From: Rhodocyclaceae bacterium
Lineage (GTDB): Bacteria > Pseudomonadota > Gammaproteobacteria > Burkholderiales > Rhodocyclaceae
DNA length: 39,090 nucleotides
Reading direction: 5' to 3'
NCBI GenBank assembly: GCA_026646875.1
Contig: JAPKHL010000016.1
Span: forward strand, 1 to 39,090
Shown here: in pieces, positions 28,871 to 36,018 of the stretch
Position numbering within the stretch: position 1 is the first letter of the stretch
Layout: every line of letters begins with the position of its first letter
Notes under the pieces: generated by a model
Told to the model about the DNA's origin: nothing
What the model saw: the letters and a program-made list of their open reading frames with translations, nothing else
Database searches by the model: none
Made by a program: the position numbers and the translations under genes

Positions 28871-31006
28871 TTACTCCGCTCCGCGTTCCCCGCGTTCCAT
28901 TTCCGCCTTGCAGAGGGCGAGGTCGAGCAGGAACAGGATTTCCTGGACCGCGGACAGGCCGAAGCCCTGCCGTTGCCCGCTGCGGTTGTCGCGCAGGAGG
29001 CCTTCCAGGTAGTCGCGGCAGGCCGGCTGGCCCCACAGGGCCACCAGGGTGTCGCACACGTGCGGGTACTCCTCGATGCTGCGCGGCAGCGTTTCCCCTG
29101 TCGTGGCGGGGGCGTGCCCGGTGCTGTGCTCCAGGTCATCCCGCCAGTCGACTTCGGCGATGTTGAAGTGCAGGCGCAGCCGTTGCACAGCCTGGCGGAA
29201 CTCGCTTTCCTCGCCGAGCCGCTGGTAGGCCGCCAGCAGGCGGATCCACGGCGTGACGGCGCGCGTCGGCTCGGCGTCGACGTAGTCGCGCAGCAGTTCC
29301 GCCGCGCTTTGTGTCCGACCGGTGGCGAGCAGGAAGTCGGTGAGATCGGTGAGGTCCTCGGGGCGAGTGTTCGCCGAGGTGTCGCCGATGACCTCGATGT
29401 GGTCGCCGGTCTCGCGGAACGAGGCGCCGGGGGGGTAGGGGAGCGGTGGCAGGTCGGGGCGCGCGGTGGGCGTGGTTTCGGCGTCGGGCAGACCGGTGCC
29501 GGGCAAGGTGGTGTCGGCCGCCGCCGGCAGCGGGTCGATCGCCGAAAAGACGCCACGCCCGGCGCGATGCGGAGTATCGGCCGTGGCGTCGATGGGGGAT
29601 GTGACGGAGGCCCTGTGTGCAGTCTGTCCGCGCCGGCGGTAGGCGAGCGTCCCCAGGAGTGCGCCGAGGGCGGCGAGCAGGGATGCGAACAGGACAAGGC
29701 CGGTGTTGCCTTCCGGAACATCGGTATCGTTGGCGGCCGCCTTGCGCTCTCCGGATTCCGGGTGCGGGGGGGCGGATGACTGTGCGCGTGCTTCGGCCGG
29801 GGCCACCGGTATGGCCGCAAGACTCCAGCTCAGCTTCAGCGGAGGGGTGTCCGTCGTCGCGGCGTCAGTGCCGCTCGCCGCGTCCTGGCCGGCCGGGACG
29901 TTGGTCGCACGCATCTGTGCCATTGCCAGTTGCAGCGAGGCAAGGCGGATCTGCAGTTCGAGGACGCGGGGGTCCCGCGAGGGCTCCGTGCCCGCCTGCA
30001 GGTGGCGCGATAGAAACCCGTCGAGTTGTTGTATCTCGTTTTGCGCGCGGGCCATCCGCTCGCGGACATCCGCTTCGCCGCGATAAACGGGGGGCGGAGA
30101 CACCGGTTCGGCCAGTGGGCCGCTCAGTATGAGGCGATCGTTGCCGGTTGGGCCGCGCTCCCCGGACCGGGTCGTTTCCCCGGTCGCGGGTCCGGTTCTC
30201 CGGGGCGCGTTGCTCGCTCCGTCGCTCGTGGGGGCTGCCGCGCGGGCGCTGCTGCCGTTCGCTGTCGTGGCGGTCGGTTGCGGCGGGCTTGCGGGCGCGG
30301 GGGGCCGGACGCCCAGAGTGCGCAGATCGGGGACCAGAAGTACCGTGCCCTCCGGTGGGAACCCCTCGCGGCCATACCTGGCCTCGATTTCCGGGTTGGC
30401 CCGCAGGAGGGCGCGGATGAAGCGCTTTTGCTGGGCCTGCTGGCCCGGGTACAGGGTCGCGGCGAGTCCGCTGATCGATTCGTCGCCCCCCATGATCCAT
30501 TCCTGCCGGCGGTTTCCGTCGGTCGTGGCGGCGGGGGCGTTTTCCGCGCCTGGCGGCGGGGCCGCCTGCGTGGAGTGCGGGGGGGGCGTGATTCCCGCCG
30601 GCGCCGCTTTCGTGCCTGTGTCACCGGACGCGGGCGAGAGCATGGCGACGTAGGTGCGCGTCAGTTCGATGCCGCAGCCGATACGCACCGCGAGGGCCAG
30701 CAGTGGGTCGTTGACCGGCGTGCGGGTGGTGAGCCACAGCCGGGTTGCACCGGCCTCGCGATCAAGGCGCAGGGCCAGTTGCGCCAGCCACGGAAAATCC
30801 TCGTTGCCCGGCGTCGGGTTGCGCACAGCTTCGAAGCATTTCGTTTCCAGATCGCGCAACTCGCTGCCGCTCAATTCGATGCTGGCCGCGAACGGTTGCC
30901 CGAGGCGGGAGCCGACCCGCAGTTCGCCGAGCGCCGCGGCATGGGTGAGCACCGGACCGGCGAGCAGAGGGAAAAGGAGGAGGCGTTTCTTCAGGTGCTT
31001 CTTCAT
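28871..31006 (-). CDS. FimV-like protein (type IV pilus assembly/polar factor family)
   Basis: The 711-residue protein has a signal peptide (1-24), the FimV N-terminal domain (ALGELRVGSRLGQPFAASIELSG split at 25-47), and a LysM-like peptidoglycan-binding part (about 170-225, with ESISGLAATLYPG). A Pro/Thr/Ala-rich linker follows, then a coiled region (about 312-366), one membrane helix (about 436-456) and a C-terminal cytoplasmic part with a TPR-like stretch (DLTDFLLATGRTQSAAELLRDYVD region, about 550-610). FimV proteins help assemble the type IV pilus secretin and polar machinery. It is shorter than Pseudomonas FimV. It lies between fbpA and fbpB, 185 bases after the fbpA stop and beyond the fbpA terminator. 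The start ATG at 31006 gives a KKHLKKR basic n-region. Confidence 0.82.
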   Translation of the reverse strand: MKKHLKKRLLLFPLLAGPVLTHAAALGELRVGSRLGQPFAASIELSGSELRDLETKCFEAVRNPTPGNEDFPWLAQLALRLDREAGATRLWLTTRTPVNDPLLALAVRIGCGIELTRTYVAMLSPASGDTGTKAAPAGITPPPHSTQAAPPPGAENAPAATTDGNRRQEWIMGGDESISGLAATLYPGQQAQQKRFIRALLRANPEIEARYGREGFPPEGTVLLVPDLRTLGVRPPAPASPPQPTATTANGSSARAAAPTSDGASNAPRRTGPATGETTRSGERGPTGNDRLILSGPLAEPVSPPPVYRGEADVRERMARAQNEIQQLDGFLSRHLQAGTEPSRDPRVLELQIRLASLQLAMAQMRATNVPAGQDAASGTDAATTDTPPLKLSWSLAAIPVAPAEARAQSSAPPHPESGERKAAANDTDVPEGNTGLVLFASLLAALGALLGTLAYRRRGQTAHRASVTSPIDATADTPHRAGRGVFSAIDPLPAAADTTLPGTGLPDAETTPTARPDLPPLPYPPGASFRETGDHIEVIGDTSANTRPEDLTDLTDFLLATGRTQSAAELLRDYVDAEPTRAVTPWIRLLAAYQRLGEESEFRQAVQRLRLHFNIAEVDWRDDLEHSTGHAPATTGETLPRSIEEYPHVCDTLVALWGQPACRDYLEGLLRDNRSGQRQGFGLSAVQEILFLLDLALCKAEMERGERGAE

Positions 31007-31142
31007 CAGGCTTGAGTGCGGACGGATTCCCGGAATGTCCGCGCGATGATAGACCGGCGCTCGCCGAAACCGGGAGCGACTTGTTCCTTGACAAACCGGA
31101 GCCGTGACGGGCCGGCGATGAGGGCGGCCGCTTGCGGCCATG

Positions 31143-31166
31143 AAAAACCCCGCCAGAGGCGGGGTT
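31143..31166 (-). terminator. Rho-independent terminator after fbpA
   Basis: Arms 31146-31154 and 31158-31166 (AACCCCGCC and GGCGGGGTT on plus) form a perfect 9-base stem around AGA. In the minus direction the stem ends in TTTTT (31147-31143). It lies 26 bases past the fbpA stop, so fbpA is a single-gene transcript separated from the FimV-like gene. Confidence 0.88.
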
Positions 31167-31191
31167 GGGGGATCGGTGTTGCGCAGGGCGG

Positions 31192-32229
31192 TCAGCGAAA
31201 GCCGGCGCGGTCGAAAATGATCTGCGCCTTGGCGCGATGCATTGCCAGCGAGCCGACCGGCAGGGTGTCGGCCTTGAACTTGCCGAGGGCTTCGAGCGCG
31301 GGGTTGGCGATCTTGACGGTCGGTACCGCCGGCCATTCGTTGTTGCCGTCGGCGAAGTACACCTGCGCCTCGTCGCTGGCCAGGTATTCGAGGAACTTGA
31401 CGGCGGCAGCCTTGTTCGGCGCATTCTTCAGCATGCCGGCGCCGGAGACGTTGATGTGGGTGCCGGCGCCCTGCTGATCGGGCCAGACGACACCGATCCG
31501 CTCGACGACCTTCTTGTCCTCGGGTTTGCCGGAGCGCATCAGGCGTGCCACGTAGTAGGTGTTGGAAATCGCCACGCCGCATTCGCCGGCGGCGACGGCC
31601 TTGATCTGGTCGGTATCGCCGCCCTTCGGCGCGCGCGCGAAGTTGGCGACGACGCCCTTGGCCCAGGCCTCGGCCTTGGCTTCACCCTGGTGCGCGATGA
31701 TCGAGGCCATCAGCGACAGATTGTAGGGGTGCGAGCCGGAGCGTGAGCAGACCTTGCCCTTCAGCCGGGGATCGGCCAGGTCGGCGTAGTTGCGTACCTC
31801 TTCCGCATTCACCGCGCTCTTGGCGTAGACGATCACGCGGGCGCGGGTGGAGAAGGCGAACCAGTCTTCCGTGCGCAGGTGCGCCGGAATGCGCGATTCG
31901 AGAACGGTCGAGCGGACCGGTGCAAACAAGCCGAGTTCGTGCGCATTGGCGAGTCGTGCTGCATCGACGGTGAGCAGCACATCGGCGGGACTGTTGGCGC
32001 CTTCGTTGCGGATGCGCTCGAGGAGCTCCTCTTCCTTGCCTTCGATGCGGTTGATGCGGATGCCCGTCTGCTTGGTGAAGTTGGCGTACAGCGCTTCGTC
32101 GGTCTGGTAGTGGCGGGCGGAGTAGAGATTGAGCACCGGCTCCTGGGCAAACGCGCCACCCGAGAGGGCTGCGGCGAGGGCAAGGGCTGAAAACGGGAGA
32201 TAGCGGGTCAGACGGCGGGAGAGTTTCAT
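31192..32229 (-). CDS. fbpA: Periplasmic iron(III)-binding protein (FbpA-like)
   Basis: The 345-residue protein has a signal peptide (1-28, cut after GGAFA) and the mature start QEPVLNLYSARHYQTDEALY of the iron-binding family. The paired iron ligands Y225-Y226 are in ISNTYYVARL. Other family segments are SPADVLLTVDAARLANAHELGL and GSHPYNLSLMASIIAHQG. It delivers ferric iron to the FbpB/FbpC transporter. GGAG lies seven bases before the ATG at 32229, which supports this start. A Fur-box-like promoter region lies upstream and a terminator follows. The permease and ATPase genes are 2.4-6.3 kb away in another orientation, which is unusual for fbpABC. Confidence 0.93.
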   Translation of the reverse strand: MKLSRRLTRYLPFSALALAAALSGGAFAQEPVLNLYSARHYQTDEALYANFTKQTGIRINRIEGKEEELLERIRNEGANSPADVLLTVDAARLANAHELGLFAPVRSTVLESRIPAHLRTEDWFAFSTRARVIVYAKSAVNAEEVRNYADLADPRLKGKVCSRSGSHPYNLSLMASIIAHQGEAKAEAWAKGVVANFARAPKGGDTDQIKAVAAGECGVAISNTYYVARLMRSGKPEDKKVVERIGVVWPDQQGAGTHINVSGAGMLKNAPNKAAAVKFLEYLASDEAQVYFADGNNEWPAVPTVKIANPALEALGKFKADTLPVGSLAMHRAKAQIIFDRAGFR

Positions 32230-32270
32230 CGGCGGGCTCCGGTCGGGGTGACGGTGGTTGTGAAGCTCGG

Positions 32271-32308
32271 ATGATAGCGCAGGGATTGGGTAAATGAGAA
32301 ACGTTATT
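32271..32308 (-). promoter_or_regulatory. fbpA promoter with Fur-box-like operator
   Basis: On the minus strand TATCAT (32276-32271) is a good -10, 41 bases before the fbpA ATG. The matching -35 position (32294-32299) has no good hexamer. Instead, GTAAATGAGAAACGTTATT (plus strand, 32290-32308) matches the 19-base Fur consensus at about 13 positions and covers that -35 site. This is the position expected for iron-dependent repression. A search with a beta-proteobacterial Fur matrix would test it. Confidence 0.55.
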
Positions 32309-32347
32309 GAACGTATGTGCCACAGCGCGCTGTCTTGCGGCCGGAAA

Positions 32348-32376
32348 TGAAAAACCGGGCGCATGCCGGCCCGGTT
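32348..32376 (-). terminator. Terminator after the second pilin gene
   Basis: AAAACCGGGC and GCCCGGTTTT form a 10-base stem around GCATGCCG, with a T run on the minus-strand exit side and a shorter one on plus. It lies about 65 bases after the stop of the pilin gene at 32441, and could also act in the other direction. Between it and the fbpA promoter I see no gene. Confidence 0.75.
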
Positions 32377-32440
32377 TTCGATGGAAGCCTGCCGCAGCGA
32401 TTGGCAGTGAGCCCGTATCAGGCTGCTATCCTCGCTGGAT

Positions 32441-32788
32441 TTACAGCAGCCAGCAGCTGCCGTTCGTCATGTCGCATTCGGATTGCGCGGTACCGGGCGA
32501 TTGCGGCGTGAACTGGATCGATCCGCTGAGGCCTGTGGGGACGGCGCTTACGGCGGAGCAGGCCTTGAGTCCCGGCGAGGACGGGGTGACCGGAGGAATG
32601 CTCTGGAGGGAAGCGACCGTGGCCTTGGAATAGGCAGAAGCTTCGCCGAGACAGGCTTTCTCGGCGGCCCGTTTTGTGTATTCCTGGTACTGCGGCAGGG
32701 CAATGGCTGCGAGAATGCCGATGATCGCCACGACGATCATCAGTTCGATCAGGGTGAAACCCTCGTGCCCATTTTTTTTGATCGGCAT
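32441..32788 (-). CDS. Type IV pilin (PilA-like), second of a pair
   Basis: The 115-residue prepilin has a 10-residue leader ending in Gly, then F11-T-L-I-E15 with the conserved Glu at mature position 5 and the hydrophobic helix [20 protein letters not shown]. The prepilin peptidase would cut at G10/F11 and methylate F11. Two cysteines near the C terminus (in SECDM and GSCWL) can form the D-loop disulfide. A strong AGGAGG lies six bases before the ATG at 32788. The N-terminal 40 residues are nearly the same as in the upstream pilin, while the C-terminal half differs, as expected for duplicated and diverged pilins. A terminator lies between the two genes. I see no promoter of its own. Confidence 0.93.
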   Translation of the reverse strand: MPIKKNGHEGFTLIELMIVVAIIGILAAIALPQYQEYTKRAAEKACLGEASAYSKATVASLQSIPPVTPSSPGLKACSAVSAVPTGLSGSIQFTPQSPGTAQSECDMTNGSCWLL

Positions 32789-32876
32789 GATTTCCTCCTG
32801 GTTGGCCGGCGATTGGGATGGCCAGGTCAGTGGATACCGCTATCCTGGTCTTGGCTGTTCGTGTTTATGAAGGGGC

Positions 32877-32903
32877 AAAAAAACCCCGCCATGGCGGGGT
32901 TTT
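32877..32903 (-). terminator. Bidirectional terminator between the two pilin genes
   Basis: CCCCGCC (32883-32889) and GGCGGGG (32892-32898) pair around AT, flanked by an A run (32877-32882) and a T run (32899-32903). It gives a strong hairpin with T tracts on both strands. It lies 19 bases after the stop of the first pilin gene. The stem bases are the same as in the fbpA terminator. Confidence 0.85.
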
Positions 32904-32921
32904 TGCGTATCGGCGATCAGG

Positions 32922-33299
32922 TTACGGAGCGTGCGAGCAGCTGCCGGTCTGGTACTGGCAGGTGACCGTGCCGGTACCGGGCGTCTTCGGAGTGAAAGTG
33001 GCGGCGGAGGTGGTCGAAGTCACCGGCGTCGCGGTGGTGATCAAGCTTGCGACGCTGGCACAGGCCTTCGGCGAGTAGGACGGCGGCGTAGCCGTCGGAA
33101 TGTCGTTCAGCGAGGCAACGGCGCCCTTCATGTGAGCGGCGGCTTCACCCAAGCAGGCCTTTTCGGCCGACTTCTTGGTGTAGTCCTGATACTGCGGCAG
33201 CGCGATGGCGGCCAGGATGCCGATGATGGCCACGACGATCATCAGTTCGATCAGCGTGAAGCCTTGCTGGGCCTGCTTCTTGATTTGCTTGAATTGCAT
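32922..33299 (-). CDS. Type IV pilin (PilA-like), first of a pair
   Basis: The 125-residue prepilin has a 13-residue leader ([13 protein letters not shown]), mature start F14-T-L-I-E18 with Glu at position 5, and the hydrophobic N-terminal helix. The C-terminal half is Thr/Ser-rich ([20 protein letters not shown]) and ends with a two-cysteine loop ([10 protein letters not shown]). GGAGG lies before the ATG at 33299. It is the first gene behind a sigma-54 promoter and has its own terminator. The short size resembles the main pilins of Rhodocyclales and Geobacter-like pilins rather than the longer Pseudomonas type. Whether it is the main fibre subunit is not shown by the sequence. Confidence 0.94.
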   Translation of the reverse strand: MQFKQIKKQAQQGFTLIELMIVVAIIGILAAIALPQYQDYTKKSAEKACLGEAAAHMKGAVASLNDIPTATPPSYSPKACASVASLITTATPVTSTTSAATFTPKTPGTGTVTCQYQTGSCSHAP

Positions 33300-33368
33300 G
33301 ATTTCCTCCGTGAGTCGGTAAGAGTCGGGTAGCAACTGAAGTGCTTTCAGTGTTGCTGTCCGGGTATG

Positions 33369-33384
33369 AGCAAAATCGGGGCCA
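33369..33384 (-). promoter_or_regulatory. Sigma-54 (-24/-12) promoter of the pilin gene
   Basis: The minus strand reads TGGCCCCGATTTTGCT: TGGC at -24, TTGCT at -12, and the exact 12-base distance between the GG and GC doublets. Five of six bases of the -24 block match TGGCAC. It predicts transcription from about 33358 and a leader of about 58 bases. Pilin genes in Pseudomonas and related bacteria use RpoN with an NtrC-type activator (PilR), so the type is expected. Confidence 0.75.
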
Positions 33385-33432
33385 GGTCGGTTTTGCAGGT
33401 GTTTTCGGCCGGCAGGGCTGGTAATTTGCGTT

Positions 33433-33473
33433 GTGGCACTGCAAAATGCGGTGCCACGCCAAAAATGGCACTG
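33433..33473. repeat. Repeat cluster 75-115 bases upstream of the pilin start (candidate activator sites)
   Basis: GTGGCACTGC (33433-33442) and GCGGTGCCAC (33448-33457) are inverted arms (9 of 10 paired) around AAAAT. A third direct copy, TGGCACTG, is at 33466-33473, exactly 32 bases (three helical turns) from the first one at 33434-33441. The cluster is centred about 90-110 bases before the predicted sigma-54 start, where enhancer-binding proteins bind. It lies equally upstream of the Sel1-repeat gene. Two of the copies look like -24 elements but have the wrong spacing to a GC doublet. Confidence 0.5.
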
Positions 33474-33524
33474 TAATACCGGGTGCCCTGCCGGCGTGTC
33501 ACTGGCATTTCCTAGAGAGCCCAC

Positions 33525-34001
33525 ATGAAACGCATCAGTCTGCCCGCCGCGATTACCCTGACCGAATGGAGCGAACGCACCTTCTGGCGCCGTTTCTCCG
33601 ATGGGTCGCTGGTGCGCGAGACGGTCAACGGCAAGACCCTGATCGATTTCAACACGCTGCGCCCGTATCTGCGCCTGCCGCTGGGTCAGGAGGAACTGCG
33701 CGTGCTGGAAGCCGCCGAAGGGGGCGTTGCCGATGCCCAGAACGAGATGGCCTTGATCCTTCTCCAGGGGGGGCGTCCGAAAGGCGCGATCTACTGGCTC
33801 GAACTGGCGGCGCGGCAGGGGCATGCCGATGCGACCTGCCTGCTTGGACTGTGCCACCTCAACGGAGATGGCACACCCCGGGACGAGAACATCGGAATCA
33901 TGTGGCTGGCGTCTGCAGCGGCGCGCGGGCATGCGATCGCGTGTCGTCTGATGGGCGGATTGCACCAGGGCGGATTGGGTCAGCCGTCCGCGACGGGTTG
34001 A
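33525..34001 (+). CDS. Sel1-repeat protein with HTH-like N terminus
   Basis: The 158-residue protein has two Sel1/TPR-like repeats (about 65-145: [19 protein letters not shown] and [20 protein letters not shown]). The N-terminal part (about 8-50: [20 protein letters not shown] then [12 protein letters not shown]) resembles the winged HTH found in excisionase/MerR-like proteins. There is no signal peptide or membrane helix, so it should be cytoplasmic. It is divergent from the pilins across 225 bases that hold the pilin promoter and repeat cluster. It may regulate or scaffold pilus functions, but that is inferred from place only. Sel1 repeats mediate protein contacts. Confidence 0.8.
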   Translation: MKRISLPAAITLTEWSERTFWRRFSDGSLVRETVNGKTLIDFNTLRPYLRLPLGQEELRVLEAAEGGVADAQNEMALILLQGGRPKGAIYWLELAARQGHADATCLLGLCHLNGDGTPRDENIGIMWLASAAARGHAIACRLMGGLHQGGLGQPSATG

Positions 34002-34063
34002 GGCTGGCGGCAGGGCGCCGCCGGTGGGAGGAATCGCGCCGCGCCCGGGGTGCGCCGGATTTT

Positions 34064-34621
34064 CTATTTCTCGACGACGCGGCGGGCGCCGTTGTAGCGC
34101 TTGACCCAGTAACTCTGACGCATGTCCTCGATGCGCACTTCGGCACCTTTGCGCGGGGCGTGCAGGAAGCGGCTGTCGCCGAGGTAGATCCCGACATGCG
34201 AGAAGGCCCGGCGCATGGTGTTGAAGAACACCAGATCGCCGGGCTGCAGGTCCTTGACGTCCACCCGCTCGCCAACCTGGCTTTGCTCCCGCGCCGTACG
34301 CGGCAGGAAGAGGCCGGCCGCATCGCGGAAGACGACCTGGACCAGGCCGCTGCAGTCAAGACCGCTGTCGGGATCGGCGCCGCCGAAACGGTAATTGATG
34401 CCGACGAGCTCCAGGCTCTTGAGGATCAGATCCTGCGCGGTGTTGGTGTAGCGCTCCAGGAGCGAGGGCTCGGCTGCGGGCACCGTCTGTTCGTCCGCAT
34501 GGGCCCCGGTGGCGGCGGCAAGGGCCAGACCGAGGGCGGCGAGCAGGGGAACGAGGCGGTGGCAAAAAGGCATAGGGCGGGAATTTATTCGAAAAAACAA
34601 GGGAAGTAAACCGGTTTTCAT
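34064..34621 (-). CDS. NlpC/P60 family cell-wall peptidase
   Basis: The 185-residue exported enzyme has a signal-peptide core (about 23-42, [20 protein letters not shown]) and an NlpC/P60 domain (about 60-180). The catalytic Cys is C90 in LDCSGLVQ, His is H142 in FSHVGIYLG, and the third polar residue is H154 in FLHAPRKG. Such enzymes cut peptide bonds in peptidoglycan stems. The ATG at 34621 was chosen because GGGAG lies six bases before it. The ATG at 34573 gives a more standard signal peptide (MPFCHRL...), but has no ribosome-binding site and would give 169 residues. It is convergent with the Sel1-repeat gene, with a small inverted repeat in the 62-base gap. Confidence 0.88.
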   Translation of the reverse strand: MKTGLLPLFFRINSRPMPFCHRLVPLLAALGLALAAATGAHADEQTVPAAEPSLLERYTNTAQDLILKSLELVGINYRFGGADPDSGLDCSGLVQVVFRDAAGLFLPRTAREQSQVGERVDVKDLQPGDLVFFNTMRRAFSHVGIYLGDSRFLHAPRKGAEVRIEDMRQSYWVKRYNGARRVVEK

Positions 34622-34752
34622 TCCGGTCTCCCGGATTGATTCGAGATTTTCCCGATTTCCCCTGCGTTGATCGCGATCCCGGCAATCCCGGCATTTTTTC
34701 GCTGGGCGCTTCCGTGCAGTCTGGCCGAGTTGCCTTCTGAAAAGCTGATAGC

Positions 34753-34821
34753 ATGACAAACGCGTCGCTTGGACGTGCTGCCGTGATGCTGAGCTTTGAA
34801 TTCACCTTAACGATCAAATGA
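34753..34821 (+). CDS. Possible 22-residue leader ORF coupled to the glycosyltransferase
   Basis: ATG at 34753 opens a 22-codon frame (MTNASLGRAAVMLSFEFTLT plus two residues) whose TGA overlaps the GT2 start as ATGA. Both starts share the same nine bases, ATGACAAAC (34753-34761 and 34818-34826). It may be a translated leader that couples translation, or a by-product of a local duplication. The ribosome-binding site is weak. The remaining gap 34622-34752 shows no clear gene or strong promoter. Confidence 0.25.
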   Translation: MTNASLGRAAVMLSFEFTLTIK

Positions 34822-36017
34822 CAAACTATCTTACTCCAGCCGAAGTATCTCCTGCTGTAGCCTCTTGCGAACTGACGCTTCTGATGCCGTGCCTGAACGA
34901 GGCCGAAACTTTGGCGACGTGCATCGCCAAGGCCAGGCAGAGTCTGGCCTCCCTGGGGATCGAAGGCGAAGTCCTGATTGCTGACAATGGTTCGACCGAT
35001 GGTTCACGGGAGATCGCCATTGCCTCCGGAGCCCGCGTCGTTCCGGTTGCCGAGCGTGGGTATGGCGCGGCCTTGCGAGCGGGTATTGCCGCTGCACGAG
35101 GTCGTTACGTGATCATGGGCGATGCCGACGATAGTTATGCCTTCGATGCCATCGGCGATTTCTGCCGACAACTACGTGCCGGCTATCAACTGGTGATGGG
35201 TAATCGCTTTCGTGGAGGCATCGCTCCGGGAGCGATGCCTCCGTTGCACCGTTACCTTGGCAATCCTGTTCTGAGCTTCATCGGGCGCTTGTTTTTCCGC
35301 ATCCCGGTCAGGGATTTTCATTGCGGTTTGCGAGGTTTCGAACGGCAAGCCATCCTGGATCTGGAGCTCCAGACTAGCGGCATGGAATTCGCCAGCGAAA
35401 TGATCATCAAGGCCGCAATGGCCGGTTTGCGTATCTGCGAAGTCCCAACCACCCTGAAACCCGATGGCCGGAGCCGCCCGCCGCATTTGCGGAGTTGGCG
35501 TGACGGCTGGCGGCATCTGCGTTTCATGTTGCTGCTTTCGCCTCGCTGGCTATTCCTTTACCCGGGGTTGTTCCTCCTCGCCCTTGGTCTCGCGGGCAGC
35601 CTGTGGCTGCTTCCGGGCCTGCGCGTCGTCGGTGGTGTCGGTTTCGACATCCATTCCCTGCTCTATGCAACTGCGGCAGGCGTTGTCGGTTTTCAGCTGG
35701 CCTTGTTCGCCATCCTCGCCCGATGCACAGGGAGTTGTCTCGGTATTCTTCCGCCGTCGCCCGCGACCCGCTGGCTGCTTACACGCTTTCGGCTCGAGCA
35801 GGGTCTGGGTGTTGCCATCGCACTGATTCTCAGTGCCTTGCTGCTGGCATGGCGAACCTTGGTGGGTTGGGAAACCGCTGGTTTTTCTGCGCTTGACCCC
35901 GGGGCGACCATGCGCCGAGCCATACCCGCTGCTGGACTGGGAATCGCTGGCATGGAGCTTCTGGCGGCAAGTTTCTGGTTGACTTTCCTGCAGTTTACGC
36001 CTTCCAGAAAGCCCTGA
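34818..36017 (+). CDS. GT2-family glycosyltransferase with C-terminal membrane helices
   Basis: The 399-residue protein has a GT-A domain (about 18-225) like dolichyl/undecaprenyl-phosphate sugar transferases: LTLLMPCLNEAETLATCI, IADNGSTDGSREIA, the metal-binding GDADDSY (101-107) and VMGNRFRGG. The C-terminal half has about four membrane helices (near 243-270, 283-305, 330-348, 368-392). It likely moves a sugar from a nucleotide sugar to a polyprenyl phosphate at the inner membrane. The next gene starts one base after its stop, so the two are co-translated. The gene has lower GC than its neighbours. Sugar and pathway (cell-surface glycan or protein glycosylation) cannot be told. Confidence 0.88.
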   Translation: MTNYLTPAEVSPAVASCELTLLMPCLNEAETLATCIAKARQSLASLGIEGEVLIADNGSTDGSREIAIASGARVVPVAERGYGAALRAGIAAARGRYVIMGDADDSYAFDAIGDFCRQLRAGYQLVMGNRFRGGIAPGAMPPLHRYLGNPVLSFIGRLFFRIPVRDFHCGLRGFERQAILDLELQTSGMEFASEMIIKAAMAGLRICEVPTTLKPDGRSRPPHLRSWRDGWRHLRFMLLLSPRWLFLYPGLFLLALGLAGSLWLLPGLRVVGGVGFDIHSLLYATAAGVVGFQLALFAILARCTGSCLGILPPSPATRWLLTRFRLEQGLGVAIALILSALLLAWRTLVGWETAGFSALDPGATMRRAIPAAGLGIAGMELLAASFWLTFLQFTPSRKP

Positions 36018-36018
36018 A

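Noticed and set aside
27160..29820. Long minus-strand open frame antisense to fbpB and through the FimV-like gene
   Set aside because: Its product is low in complexity and matches no family, while fbpB and the FimV-like frames show clear domains.
31007..31582. Upstream extension of the FimV-like frame into fbpA
   Set aside because: It passes through the fbpA terminator and an out-of-frame fbpA; the signal peptide begins at the ATG at 31006.
33434..33456. Additional sigma-54 promoters in the TGGCAC repeats
   Set aside because: In both orientations the distance from GG to the GC doublet is 13 bases instead of 12; the element at 33369-33384 has the right spacing.
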